Assembly: GCF_014190875.1 (NCBI RefSeq)
Contig: NZ_JACHVS010000001.1
Coordinates: 2,480,001 to 2,544,000, forward strand
Direction: 5' to 3'
Origin: Paeniglutamicibacter cryotolerans
GTDB lineage: Bacteria; Actinomycetota; Actinomycetes; Actinomycetales; Micrococcaceae
DNA: 64,000 bases
In this document: positions 27,835-36,806 of the stretch, piece by piece
Numbering within the stretch: the stretch's first letter is position 1
Layout: every line of letters starts with the position of its first letter
Position numbers and translations under genes: made by a program
Notes under the pieces: generated by a model
The model's input: only the letters and a program-made list of their open reading frames with translations
Database searches by the model: none
What the model was told of the DNA's origin: nothing

Positions 27835-28658
27835 CCGGCCGCGAACATTTCTCCCCGCGGCTGAGGAGGGCCACCACTCCCGGGTGGCTGTGGGTTCCGT
27901 CGCTGCTGGCTCTGGCTTTCCTCGCCGGACCGCTGATCGCCCTGGGTGCGGCAGCCGACTGGGGGCGGCTGGGCGGGCAGCTGACAGACCCGAGCACCCG
28001 CGAGGCGCTGTGGCTCTCACTGCGGACCTCCACCGTGTCCACCGGGCTCTGCCTGGCACTGGGAATACCGCTGTCGGTGTTGCTCTCGCGGCTGCACGGA
28101 CCGCTGCTGCAATTGATGCGCGGAGTGCTGCTGATACCGCTGGTGCTCTCTCCCGTGGTCTCGGGCCTGGCCCTGCTGTATTTCTGGGGCCGGCGAGGCA
28201 CGCTGGGTGGTTGGCTGGAATCCATGGGCTGGGGCGTCGGGTTCAGCCCAGCGGCCGTCGTGCTCGTGCAGGTGTTCGTGTCATTGCCCTTTTTCGTGGT
28301 CGCGGCGCTGAGCAGCATCGAATCGGTGGATGCCAACCTCGAGCTCTCGGCGGCCAATGCCGGGGCCAATGCGGCGCAGATCGTCCGCTACATCACACTT
28401 CCGCTAGCGGCACCGGGCATCATCGTGGGAACGCTGCTGGCGTTCGCCCGTTCGCTGGGCGAATACGGTGCCACGATCACGTTCGCCGGTTCGGTAGCCG
28501 GAGAAACCAGGACCCTGCCGCTGCAGATCGAATTGGCGCTGAATTCAAACGCTCCATCGTCCGCCGTCGGCATCTCGATCATGCTCGTCGGGCTCTACCT
28601 GCTGGTGCTCATCGCGGCCGGAGCCGGGGTGCAGCGGATCTTCGGCCGCCGCTCCTGA
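27831..28658 (+). CDS. modB: Molybdate ABC transporter permease ModB
   Basis: 275 aa with about six membrane helices. The EAA loop that contacts the ATPase is present (ELSAANAGANAAQIVRYITLP, then AAPGIIVG), and ARSLGEYGATITFAG is the typical ModB/CysT motif. GTG 27831 overlaps the modA stop. Length is normal. No ATPase gene (modC) follows: after a 49-bp gap comes moeA. The permease must therefore use an ATPase encoded elsewhere or be non-functional. Confidence 0.93.
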   Translation: MTGREHFSPRLRRATTPGWLWVPSLLALAFLAGPLIALGAAADWGRLGGQLTDPSTREALWLSLRTSTVSTGLCLALGIPLSVLLSRLHGPLLQLMRGVLLIPLVLSPVVSGLALLYFWGRRGTLGGWLESMGWGVGFSPAAVVLVQVFVSLPFFVVAALSSIESVDANLELSAANAGANAAQIVRYITLPLAAPGIIVGTLLAFARSLGEYGATITFAGSVAGETRTLPLQIELALNSNAPSSAVGISIMLVGLYLLVLIAAGAGVQRIFGRRS

Positions 28659-28707
28659 AACCAACCGATTCCCGCCCCGACGGGACCCCGGCTTTAGGAT
28701 GGGAATC

Positions 28708-30000
28708 ATGACCCCCAGTTTCCGGCGAACAGTCGCCGAACATCAAGAGGCAGTTTCGGCGTTGTTGGAGCCGGTCCTGACCGGGCTCGGGAGCGAAACG
28801 CTCATGCTAAGCCGGGCACTGCACCGCACCCTGGACGCCGACGTTGTCGCACCGCGCCAGCTCCCCCCGTTCGATAACTCGCAGATGGACGGCTACGCGG
28901 TCAGGACGGCGGACCTGGCAGCCGGCCTGCCGCTCGGGGTAGGGCGGCCGATCGCCGCTGGCAGCATGCCCGAGCCGCTCGAATCCGGACAGGCGGCACC
29001 GATCATGACCGGGGCGCCGATACCCGAGGGTGCCGACGCCGTGGTCCCGATCGAGGCCGCCGAGCCGTCGGCCTTCCCCGGTTTCGTCGGCGACCGGCAG
29101 CCCTACGTGCCGGGAACCACCGTGTTGCTCCCGGCCGTGGTTGCCCCCGGCAGCTACATCCGGACCCGTGGCAGCGACGTGCTGACCGGGCAGCCGCTGC
29201 TTCCTGCCGGAACCCGGCTGGGCCCGGCGCAACTGGGCCTGCTGGCGGGACTGGGCATCGAATCTGTCACCGTACGGGTCCGTCCCCGCGCGCTGCTGCT
29301 GTCCACCGGTGATGAACTGGCGGCCCCCGGAGCGGACCTTGCCCCCGGGCAGATCCATGATGCCAACACCACCATGCTTTCCGCCGCACTGCTGGAGGCC
29401 GGCTGGGACGTGGAGGGTACCGACATCGCCATCGATGATGCCCGGTCATTCACCGAAGCGCTGGCTCGGCGGCTCGCCGGGGCAGGGCAAGCGTCGGCGG
29501 AACGCCGGGGGACCCCCGATCTGGTCCTGACCAGCGGCGGCATCAGCCAAGGCGCCTTCGAGGTGGTCAAGCTGGCACTTGCCGCCCATGGCGTGGAATT
29601 CGGTTCGGTGGCGATGCAGCCCGGCGGCCCGCAGGGGGCCGGCCTGCTCGCGCTGCCCGGAACCGCTGAAGTGCCCCTGCTCGCGTTCCCCGGCAACCCG
29701 GTCAGCAGCTACGTCAGCTGGGAAGTGTTCCTGCGCCCGGCCTGCTGCGCATATCTGGGCCTGCCAGCCCGCCGCATGCTGTCCCTCCCGCTGGCTTCGG
29801 GGCTCGCCTCCCCGCACGGCCGCGAACAATACCGCCGGGCCACGCTCGTTGCCGATGCCGTGTCGCTGACCGGCGGTGAAAGTTCCCACTTGCTCGGGTC
29901 CCTGGCCCAATCCAATGCCCTGATCCGGATCCCCGCGCACACCACCTCCGTGGCGCCCGGGGAAATGATCGACGTTCTCTTGATCGGAGATGCCGCATGA
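28708..30000 (+). CDS. moeA: Molybdopterin molybdotransferase MoeA
   Basis: 430 aa. Inserts molybdate into adenylated molybdopterin. Typical segments: [39 protein letters not shown], a MoCF-type domain with LTSGGIS, and [15 protein letters not shown] [19 protein letters not shown]. Start at ATG 28708: AGGATG is upstream, and TAGGAT (28695-28700) ends 7 nt before it, so it fits either a SD or a leaderless start; ATG 28699 is the other option. The stop overlaps moaC (ATGA). Confidence 0.93.
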   Translation: MTPSFRRTVAEHQEAVSALLEPVLTGLGSETLMLSRALHRTLDADVVAPRQLPPFDNSQMDGYAVRTADLAAGLPLGVGRPIAAGSMPEPLESGQAAPIMTGAPIPEGADAVVPIEAAEPSAFPGFVGDRQPYVPGTTVLLPAVVAPGSYIRTRGSDVLTGQPLLPAGTRLGPAQLGLLAGLGIESVTVRVRPRALLLSTGDELAAPGADLAPGQIHDANTTMLSAALLEAGWDVEGTDIAIDDARSFTEALARRLAGAGQASAERRGTPDLVLTSGGISQGAFEVVKLALAAHGVEFGSVAMQPGGPQGAGLLALPGTAEVPLLAFPGNPVSSYVSWEVFLRPACCAYLGLPARRMLSLPLASGLASPHGREQYRRATLVADAVSLTGGESSHLLGSLAQSNALIRIPAHTTSVAPGEMIDVLLIGDAA

Positions 30001-30518
30001 ACGTGCAAGATCCCGGAGCCCCGGCGCTCTCCCACGTCCGCGAGGACGGCAGCGCCCACATGGTCGATGTCTCGGCCAAAACCGAAACCAGCCGCCAGGC
30101 CACGGCCCAGGCCGTGCTGCGCACGCGACCGGAAATTATTGGTTTGATCACCGACGGAACCCTGCCCAAGGGGGACGCGCTGGCCGTGGCCCGGGTCGCG
30201 GGGATCATGGGTGCTAAGAAGACTCCCGAATTGATCCCGTTGTGCCACCCGCTGCCGATTTCCAAGGTCACCATCGACTTCGAGCCCGATGCCGTGGCCG
30301 GTACGGTGCGCATCCTCGCCACGGTGAAGACCCGTGGCGTCACCGGCGTCGAAATGGAGGCGCTCAGCGCCGCCAGCATCGCCGCGCTGACGCTGTACGA
30401 CATGCTCAAGGCAGTGGACAAGCACGCCTCCATCGGAGGCATCCTGGTCCTGGCGAAATCCGGGGGCAAATCCGGTGACTGGTCCATTGAACCATCGACC
30501 GAAGGGGAAAATCGGTGA
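29997..30518 (+). CDS. moaC: Cyclic pyranopterin monophosphate synthase MoaC
   Basis: 173 aa. Second enzyme of molybdopterin synthesis, acting on the MoaA product. Conserved elements are visible: [58 protein letters not shown] and a C-terminal [14 protein letters not shown] 29997 overlaps the moeA stop and the TGA overlaps the next GTG (GTGA), placing it in the middle of a tightly coupled operon. Confidence 0.95.
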   Translation: MNVQDPGAPALSHVREDGSAHMVDVSAKTETSRQATAQAVLRTRPEIIGLITDGTLPKGDALAVARVAGIMGAKKTPELIPLCHPLPISKVTIDFEPDAVAGTVRILATVKTRGVTGVEMEALSAASIAALTLYDMLKAVDKHASIGGILVLAKSGGKSGDWSIEPSTEGENR

Positions 30519-31015
30519 GCGCCTGCGAACCCGGCGCCGCGCCGCGCCGCGCCTGCATCCTGATTGCCTCGACTCGTGCCGCCACCGGCATCTACCAGGA
30601 CGCCAGCGCGCCGGTGATCACCGACTGGCTGAACGAGCACGGCTTCGAGGTGGCCTCCTCGGTGGTCGTCCCCGACGGACCCGCCGTGGGGTCCACCCTG
30701 CGCGGCATGCTGCTCGGTGCCCCGGCCATGATCATCACCAGCGGGGGAACGGGGCTCAGCCACGACGACGTGACACCGGAGGAAACGCGGGTCCTGCTCG
30801 AACGCGAGATCCCCGGCATCATGGAGGCAATCCGTGCCGCCGGTGCCGCCAAGACCCCGATGGCGGCGCTCTCGCGCGGACATGCGGGTACCGTCGGTAA
30901 GACCTTTGTCATCAACCTGCCCGGCTCCCCGGGCGGGGTCATGGACGCCCTGGGCGTGCTGGACCCCATCATCACGCACCTGTGCGACCAGTTGGAGGGT
31001 GGACATGGCCACTGA
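30515..31015 (+). CDS. mog: MogA/MoaB family molybdopterin adenylyltransferase
   Basis: 166 aa. The MoCF_biosynth fold adenylates molybdopterin before molybdate insertion by MoeA. Signatures: [42 protein letters not shown] and the later [18 protein letters not shown]. It starts with GTG inside the moaC stop and overlaps the start of moaE by 11 bp. Mog and MoaB cannot be separated safely by eye; the generic family call is firm. Confidence 0.9.
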   Translation: MSACEPGAAPRRACILIASTRAATGIYQDASAPVITDWLNEHGFEVASSVVVPDGPAVGSTLRGMLLGAPAMIITSGGTGLSHDDVTPEETRVLLEREIPGIMEAIRAAGAAKTPMAALSRGHAGTVGKTFVINLPGSPGGVMDALGVLDPIITHLCDQLEGGHGH

Positions 31016-31445
31016 TCAGAACCCGGCAACCATCGTCCACGCGGCAGTCAGCAGCGTGCCCATCGACGCCGACACGGCCTGGACCGCGGTGGAGACGGAC
31101 ACCACCGGTGCGGTCGTGACCTTCGGGGGTGTGGTGCGCAACCACGATGGGGGGCGCGACGTCACCCGGCTGACCTACACCGCCCATCCCACGGCGAATG
31201 CCACGATGCGTGAGCTGGCCGAACAGGTAGCCTCCCGCCACCCCGGCACCCGGCTGTGGGTGGCCCACCGGATCGGCGAGCTCGCCATCGGCGACAGCGC
31301 GTTGATTGCGGCGGCGGCCAGCTCCCACCGGGGCGAGGCGTTCGACGCCTGCCGCGACCTGGTCGAAACCGTCAAGCACGGGATTCCGGTCTGGAAGGAG
31401 CAGTTCTTCGCCGACGGCGACACCGAATGGGTGGGGAGCGCCTGA
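31005..31445 (+). CDS. moaE: Molybdopterin synthase catalytic subunit MoaE
   Basis: 146 aa. Joins two sulfur atoms from MoaD to cyclic pyranopterin. Typical features: GAVVTFGGVVRNHDGGRDV, LWVAHRIGELAIGD, and the catalytic-lysine region DLVETVKHGIPVWKEQF. The start is ATG 31005 inside the end of mog, preceded by GGAGGGTGGAC; the longer open frame upstream only re-reads mog. Last gene of the Moco operon; dapB follows after 19 bp with its own promoter-like hexamer. Confidence 0.95.
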   Translation: MATDQNPATIVHAAVSSVPIDADTAWTAVETDTTGAVVTFGGVVRNHDGGRDVTRLTYTAHPTANATMRELAEQVASRHPGTRLWVAHRIGELAIGDSALIAAAASSHRGEAFDACRDLVETVKHGIPVWKEQFFADGDTEWVGSA

Positions 31446-31464
31446 TCCCGATATCCTAGGAACC

Positions 31465-32223
31465 ATGAGTGCACCACTGAAAGTCGCCGTCATCGGCGCG
31501 TCCGGACGAATGGGAGCCGAAGCCGTCAAGGCCGTCTCCGCCGCCACCGACATGGAACTGGTCGCGGCGCTGGGTCGCGGCGACAGCCTCGAGGCGATCC
31601 TCGAGGCGGGCGCCACGCACGTGGTGGACCTGAGCATTCCGGCCAGCACCGAGGCAAACGTCCGTTTTGCCGTCGAGCACGGGCTGCACGCAGTGGTCGG
31701 AACCACCGGGTGGGACGATGCCAAGCGCGATTCGCTGGGGGCGCTTCTTGCCGCCCATCAAGGCACCGGGGTGCTCATCGCGCCAAACTTCGCACTGGGC
31801 TCGGTGCTGGCCAGCGCCTTCGCCGCCTCGGCTGCACGCTACTTCGAATCGGTGGAGATCATCGAGCTGCACCATCCCAACAAGGTTGACGCCCCCTCCG
31901 GCACAGCCGTGCGCACCGCCGAACTGATAGCAGCGCAACGCGCCGCGGCCGGCGTGGCGCCGAGCCCCGACGCCACCGAAACCCAGCTCGAGGGAGCCCG
32001 TGGCGCCGTGGTCGATGGCATCCACGTGCACTCGGTGCGCCTGCGCGGCTTGGTTGCCCACCAGGAGGTCCTGCTCGGCGGGCCGGGTGAACAGCTCACG
32101 TTGCGACATGACTCCTACGACCGCGCCTCCTTCATGCCCGGCGTCCTGCTGGGTTTGCGCACCGTGGCATCGCGCCCCGGGTTGACCTACGGCCTTGACG
32201 GCTACCTCGAGTTGGGACGCTAA
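31465..32223 (+). CDS. dapB: 4-hydroxy-tetrahydrodipicolinate reductase
   Basis: 252 aa. NAD(P)H-dependent step of the lysine/diaminopimelate pathway. Nucleotide-binding motif GASGRMG at 11-17; catalytic and substrate site ELHHPNKVDAPSGTA. The family signature is complete and the length normal. ATG 31465 has TATCCT (31452-31457) ending 7 nt upstream and AGGAA within the gap, so it may be read with or without a SD. The product pairs with dapA (2 kb downstream) and dapF (15 kb downstream) in the same pathway. Confidence 0.95.
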   Translation: MSAPLKVAVIGASGRMGAEAVKAVSAATDMELVAALGRGDSLEAILEAGATHVVDLSIPASTEANVRFAVEHGLHAVVGTTGWDDAKRDSLGALLAAHQGTGVLIAPNFALGSVLASAFAASAARYFESVEIIELHHPNKVDAPSGTAVRTAELIAAQRAAAGVAPSPDATETQLEGARGAVVDGIHVHSVRLRGLVAHQEVLLGGPGEQLTLRHDSYDRASFMPGVLLGLRTVASRPGLTYGLDGYLELGR

Positions 32224-32229
32224 ACGATC

Positions 32230-32679
32230 ATGAAAACCAAGATCTGGGTCGGGGCCATTATTGCCCTGTTCGTGTTCTACATCGTCGCCTCCTTCTCCTC
32301 CTCGCTGCGCTTCCTGCAGGCTGAGGAGCCGATGGCGAAGGCCATCGGCGCCGCGGCACTCGTGTTGCCGATCATCGCCGTTTGGATTCTGATCCGCGAG
32401 GTGCTTTTCGGCACCCGCACCCAGCACATGGCCAAAATCCTGGAATCCGAGGGCCTGCTGCCCGAGGACAACCTTGAGCGCACCCCGTCGGGACGCATCG
32501 TGAAGGCTGCGGCCGATGCCGACTTCGTCCAGTACAAAGAAGAGGCCGAGGCCAACCCGGAGTCCTGGCGTTCCTGGCACCGCCTGGCCCTGGCCTATGA
32601 CGCGTCCGGTGACCGTCGGCGAGCCCGTGAATCCATGCGCACGGCGATCGGTTTCTACCTGAAATCCAGCGACAAGTAG
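32230..32679 (+). CDS. Membrane protein with TPR-like cytoplasmic tail, unknown function
   Basis: 149 aa. Two membrane helices (IWVGAIIALFVFYIVASF; AIGAAALVLPIIAVWILI) are followed by a hydrophilic region containing a TPR-like repeat, NPESWRSWHRLALAYDASGDRRRARESMRTAIGFYL (about 110-145, given here as its recognisable span). It starts 6 bp after dapB and is presumably co-transcribed. Similar proteins occur next to dapB in Arthrobacter-like genomes. Function unknown; a scaffolding role is only suggested by the TPR. Confidence 0.7.
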   Translation: MKTKIWVGAIIALFVFYIVASFSSSLRFLQAEEPMAKAIGAAALVLPIIAVWILIREVLFGTRTQHMAKILESEGLLPEDNLERTPSGRIVKAAADADFVQYKEEAEANPESWRSWHRLALAYDASGDRRRARESMRTAIGFYLKSSDK

Positions 32680-32714
32680 CGCACCAAGCGCCAGGAAAAG
32701 AAGCACCGGCACCC

Positions 32715-32740
32715 GGGGTCGCCTCAGTCGAGGCGGCCCC
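32715..32740. terminator. Shared terminator between convergent genes
   Basis: GGGGTCGCCTC (32715-32725) pairs with GAGGCGGCCCC (32730-32740) around a 4-nt loop, with one G-T pair. It covers the stop codon of the minus-strand gene and may end transcription from both sides. Confidence 0.6.
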
Positions 32741-33977
32741 GTTGGCTTACGGCGGAGGGTGCCGAAGCCGCGGAACGCGCCACGGCATGGACCGCGGACT
32801 CGAGCGGTCCACGGCGCCCCAGCAGCCGCAGCAGCAACCCGAAGGCAAGTGCTGCCGCGACGTAGATGGCGAAATGCGTCGTGGCTGAAAGCCCGGATTC
32901 CCCGACGGGGACCAGGTGCAGCGCCAGCAGATGCGCCGAGTAAAGGGTTAGCGTCGCCGATCCGGCACCGGCCAGCGGCCACAACAGCACCATGGCCCTG
33001 CCCCGGCCCGTCGCGGAGAGGGCCATGGCCAGCAACTGGCAGGCCCCCAGCACGGCAACGGCGGTTCCGGCGACCAGCAGCACATCGAGCAGTGAGCCGG
33101 AATGGGGTGCGGCGATGGCTTGGAACCACTCGCTGTTCCCCACCCCACCGAGATGCTGGCCGGTGCGCAGATGGGTTGGCAGCGCCGCCGGATCCCCGTC
33201 GGTGGCCCGGGCCAGTGATCCCAACGCACCCGGAAGCCCGAGCAGCAGGTCCGAAGCCAGCCGGGCACCTGCTGCCAGCACCGTCCCGCAGCACAGCAGC
33301 AGGACCGCCGTTGCCGGGCGGTTCAGCCTGAGCCGGCCCAGGAACAGGCCCAACAAGATGAACCCGGTCCACAACAGCACCGGATAGAAGCCACCCAGCA
33401 GCAGGTCCCCGGCAAACGACGCCGGGTCGGCCAGGTCGGTGAAACCCGGCGATCCGTCCAACCGGCCGGGGGAGAGCAGCGTATCAAGGCCCGCCAGTAG
33501 CCACGGGGCAAGCAACAGCCAGCCGACGGCCCAGCGGGCCAGCGCCCGGGCTCCGAGGCCCAGGAACGGCAGCGTCACGATGAACAGTAAACCGTAGTGC
33601 GCCAGGATGATTGCCACCGGAACATCCAGCGCCGCCAGCCCCAGCCCCAGCACGGCGATGATTCCCGCGCGCGCGGCAACCGAGCGGCGAACCACCGCCA
33701 ACCGGGCCCGGGCAAGTGGAACCGCACCCCCGGCCAGCAACCCCAAACCGGTGCCCGCCAGCACGGCGAAAAGAGTGGAGGCCTTGCCAGCAAACCACAG
33801 TGCGGCCCAAGTGGGTTCCGGCACCCCGCCGGGCCCCGGGCTCTCCAACGGCAGCAGGTGCACTGCGACCATGCCCAGCAGGGCCAGGCCCCGGGCCACG
33901 TCGATGCCCGGGATCCGGGCCCGCGGACCGGGATCTCGGCCCAGGACGGAAGTCGGTTCCGGGAGGGGTGATCTCAT
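32724..33977 (-). CDS. DUF418 / heparan-alpha-glucosaminide acetyltransferase-like membrane protein
   Basis: 417 aa with about ten to eleven membrane helices. The N-terminal RIPGIDVARGLALLGMVAVH is the typical motif of the DUF1624/heparan-alpha-glucosaminide acetyltransferase and DUF418 group, and the end (TLTLYSAHLLALH) is DUF418/DUF1624-like. These are acyltransferase-3-like membrane proteins whose substrates are unknown. TACGCT (33985-33990, complement) ends 7 nt before the ATG (leaderless pattern). It is inserted on the opposite strand between dapB and dapA, where other actinobacteria often carry thyX. Confidence 0.8.
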   Translation of the reverse strand: MRSPLPEPTSVLGRDPGPRARIPGIDVARGLALLGMVAVHLLPLESPGPGGVPEPTWAALWFAGKASTLFAVLAGTGLGLLAGGAVPLARARLAVVRRSVAARAGIIAVLGLGLAALDVPVAIILAHYGLLFIVTLPFLGLGARALARWAVGWLLLAPWLLAGLDTLLSPGRLDGSPGFTDLADPASFAGDLLLGGFYPVLLWTGFILLGLFLGRLRLNRPATAVLLLCCGTVLAAGARLASDLLLGLPGALGSLARATDGDPAALPTHLRTGQHLGGVGNSEWFQAIAAPHSGSLLDVLLVAGTAVAVLGACQLLAMALSATGRGRAMVLLWPLAGAGSATLTLYSAHLLALHLVPVGESGLSATTHFAIYVAAALAFGLLLRLLGRRGPLESAVHAVARSAASAPSAVSQRGRLD

Positions 33978-34056
33978 GCCATCCAGCGTATCGGGGAGTC
34001 GGTGCCGGGCCGGTCACGATGCGGGAGCCGCCGCGCCACCGGGTAACCTTGATCCC

Positions 34057-34974
34057 ATGGCTGATTCTGCATTGAGCACCTCCGGAACCGAATACACGTT
34101 TGGAACGGTCCTCACCGCGATGGTGACCCCGTTCAAGGACAATGGCGACGTCGACTACGTCGCCGCGGCCGCACTGGCCACCAAGCTCGTCGACGACGGC
34201 TGCGACGGCCTGGTCGTCACCGGCACCACGGGTGAGACCTCCACGCTCACGGACGAGGAAAACCTCGGCATGTTCTCCGCCGTGCTCGACGCCGTCGGGG
34301 ACCGTGCCAAGGTCATCGCCGGCACAGGCACCAACGACACCCGCCACTCCATCTCGCTGTCCACCCGCGCAGCGGCGCTGGGCGTGCACGGACTGCTGCT
34401 GGTCACCCCGTACTACAACAAGCCCTCGCAGGCCGGCGTCAAGGCCCACTTCGAGGCCATCGCTAACGCAGCGAAGCTGCCGGTCATGATCTACGACATC
34501 CCGGGACGTACCGGCATCGCCATCAGCACCGAGACGATCATCGAGCTTTCGGCCAACGAGTACATCGTGGCGCTGAAGGACGCGAAGGCCGACTTCATGG
34601 CTACCACCCGCGTGCTGGCCGAAACCGACCTGGACGTCTACTCGGGCGACGACGGGCTGACCCTGCCGCTGATGGCCGCGGGGGCCGTCGGCGTCGTCTC
34701 GGTAACGGCCCACGTCGCCACGGCCCAGTACCGCGCCATGGTCGATGCGATGCACGCCGGCGACCTGGCCACCGCCCGCCGGCTGCACTTCGAGCTGGAC
34801 CCGATCCAGCGCGCCGTGATGACCCACATCCAGGGCGCCGTCGCCGCGAAGACCGTCCTGCACTGGCAGGGCGTGCTGACCAACAACGTCGTCCGCCTGC
34901 CGCTGGTCACCCCGACCGAAGCGGAACTCGAGCCCGTCCGCGCCGACCTGCGCGCCGCCGGGTGGGACCTCTAG
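34057..34974 (+). CDS. dapA: 4-hydroxy-tetrahydrodipicolinate synthase
   Basis: 305 aa. Condenses pyruvate and aspartate semialdehyde in the lysine/DAP pathway. Schiff-base lysine is K174 (VALKDAK); the catalytic triad residues are in GTTGE (T57/T58) and PYYNKP (Y120), and YDIPGRTG is at 146-153. The start is ATG 34057; the open frame running back to 33607 re-reads the preceding membrane gene. TAACCT (34044-34049) ends 7 nt before the ATG without a SD, so a leaderless transcript is likely. Followed by rnj after 16 bp. Confidence 0.96.
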   Translation: MADSALSTSGTEYTFGTVLTAMVTPFKDNGDVDYVAAAALATKLVDDGCDGLVVTGTTGETSTLTDEENLGMFSAVLDAVGDRAKVIAGTGTNDTRHSISLSTRAAALGVHGLLLVTPYYNKPSQAGVKAHFEAIANAAKLPVMIYDIPGRTGIAISTETIIELSANEYIVALKDAKADFMATTRVLAETDLDVYSGDDGLTLPLMAAGAVGVVSVTAHVATAQYRAMVDAMHAGDLATARRLHFELDPIQRAVMTHIQGAVAAKTVLHWQGVLTNNVVRLPLVTPTEAELEPVRADLRAAGWDL

Positions 34975-34990
34975 GAAGGCTGTAGCCATC

Positions 34991-36697
34991 ATGGGAGTTA
35001 CTCCGGTGGACATCGCGGAGCCCTCGCTGCTGGGCCCGCCGCCGGCACTTGAGCGCGGAACGCTGCGCATCGTGCCACTTGGCGGCCTGGCGGAGATCGG
35101 CCGGAACATGGCCGTCTTCGAAATCGATTCGAAACTGTTGATCATCGACTGCGGGGTGCTCTTCCCGGAGGAGTTCCAACCCGGCGTGGATGTCATCCTG
35201 CCCGACTTCAGCTACATCAAGGACCGCCTCGACGACGTGCTCGGCGTCGTGCTCACGCATGGCCACGAGGACCACATCGGCGCCGTCCCGTACTTGCTGC
35301 GGCTCAAGAAGGACATCCCGCTGATCGGGTCCCGGCTCACCCTGGCACTGGTCGAGGCGAAGCTCGCCGAACACCGGATCACGCCCTTCACCCTCACCGT
35401 GAAGGAGGAACAGGTCGAGAAGATCGGCCCGTTCGAACTCGAATTCATCGCCGTGAACCACTCCATCCCCGACGCGCTGGCGGTGTTCATCAGAACCGCG
35501 GCCGGCACCGTGCTGCACACCGGCGACTTCAAGATGGACCAGCTGCCGCTGGATGGGCGCATCACCGACCTGCGCCACTTCGCCCGGCTCGGCGAGGAAG
35601 GCGTGGACCTGTTCATGCCCGACTCGACGAACGCCGACGTGCCCGGCTTCACCACGGCCGAAAAGGAAATCGGACCGGTGCTGCAGGGGCTCTTCGGCCA
35701 CGCCGACAAGCGCATCATCGTCGCCTCCTTCTCCTCGCACATCCACCGGGTGCAGCAGGTGCTCGACGCGGCGCAGATGCATGGGCGCAAGGTGGCTTTC
35801 ATCGGCCGCTCGATGGTGCGCAACATGGGCATCGCGGCGAAACTCGGCTATCTCAAGGTTCCCGAGGGCTTGGTGATCGACATCAAGGAAGCCGACGCGC
35901 TGCCCGACGAACAGGTCGTGCTGATGTCCACCGGTTCGCAGGGCGAGCCGATGGCGGCGCTCTCGCGCATGGCCACCGGTGACCACCGGATTCAGATCGG
36001 CACCGGGGACACAGTGATCCTCGCCTCATCGCTGATTCCCGGCAATGAGAACGCCGTCTTCCGGGTGATCAACGGGCTGATGCGCATGGGCGCCGAGGTG
36101 ATCCACAAGGGCATGGCCAAGGTGCACGTCTCGGGCCACGCTGCCGCGGGCGAACTGCTCTACTGCTACAACATCCTCAAGCCGGCCAACGTGATGCCGG
36201 TGCATGGGGAAACCCGGCACCTGATCGCCAACGGCAAGCTTGCCGTCGAATCCGGAGTGCCCCGGCAGAACGTGCTGCTCACCGAGGACGGCTATGTCGT
36301 CGACCTCGTGGCCGGGACGGCGTCCATCGTCGGCCAGGTCGACTGCGGCTACGTCTATGTCGACGGCAATAAGGTCGGCACCATCACCGACGACGACCTC
36401 AAGGACCGGGTCACCCTGGGTGAGGAGGGTTTCATCTCGGTGATCTCCGTCGTCAACCGACGCACCGGCACCATCGTCTCGGGACCGGACATCCACGCCC
36501 GCGGCGTGGCGGAGGACGATTCGGTGTTCGAGGAGATCAAGCCGAAGATCGCCGAGGCCCTGGCCGAGGCGGTGCGGAACAATCCCGGACACACCACGCA
36601 CCAGCTCCAGCAAGTAGTCAGGCGCGTGATCGGGGCCTGGGTGGCACGCAAGTTGCGCCGCCGCCCGATGATCGTCCCGGTGGTCCTGGAAGTCTGA
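34991..36697 (+). CDS. rnj: Ribonuclease J
   Basis: 568 aa. Metallo-beta-lactamase/beta-CASP ribonuclease with endonuclease and 5'-3' exonuclease activity in RNA decay and rRNA maturation. The metal site THGHEDHIG has H90, H92, D94 and H95; further ligands lie in VNHSIPDAL and HTGDFKMD. Beta-CASP marks are STGSQGEPMAALSRM and VHVSGHAAAGEL, with MPVHGETRHL. The C-terminal domain is complete. It directly follows dapA, as in many actinobacteria. Confidence 0.95.
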   Translation: MGVTPVDIAEPSLLGPPPALERGTLRIVPLGGLAEIGRNMAVFEIDSKLLIIDCGVLFPEEFQPGVDVILPDFSYIKDRLDDVLGVVLTHGHEDHIGAVPYLLRLKKDIPLIGSRLTLALVEAKLAEHRITPFTLTVKEEQVEKIGPFELEFIAVNHSIPDALAVFIRTAAGTVLHTGDFKMDQLPLDGRITDLRHFARLGEEGVDLFMPDSTNADVPGFTTAEKEIGPVLQGLFGHADKRIIVASFSSHIHRVQQVLDAAQMHGRKVAFIGRSMVRNMGIAAKLGYLKVPEGLVIDIKEADALPDEQVVLMSTGSQGEPMAALSRMATGDHRIQIGTGDTVILASSLIPGNENAVFRVINGLMRMGAEVIHKGMAKVHVSGHAAAGELLYCYNILKPANVMPVHGETRHLIANGKLAVESGVPRQNVLLTEDGYVVDLVAGTASIVGQVDCGYVYVDGNKVGTITDDDLKDRVTLGEEGFISVISVVNRRTGTIVSGPDIHARGVAEDDSVFEEIKPKIAEALAEAVRNNPGHTTHQLQQVVRRVIGAWVARKLRRRPMIVPVVLEV

Positions 36698-36722
36698 CCC
36701 GGCGCACCACGGCATGACCGGC

Positions 36723-36760
36723 GCCCGCTTTCCGGCTCCCGCCGGAGGGCGGGCTTCTTC
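36723..36760 (+). terminator. Terminator after rnj
   Basis: A 13-bp stem (36723-36735 with 36742-36754, two G-T pairs) followed by TTCTTCG. Confidence 0.7.
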
Positions 36761-36806
36761 GTGCGCCTCCACCTGCCTGTTGCCGCGTTCCGGTAACCTA
36801 GCGGGT

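Noticed and set aside
31456-33372. 638-codon minus-strand ORF over dapB and the DUF418-like gene
   Set aside because: Overlaps well-supported genes on both strands; no domain seen.
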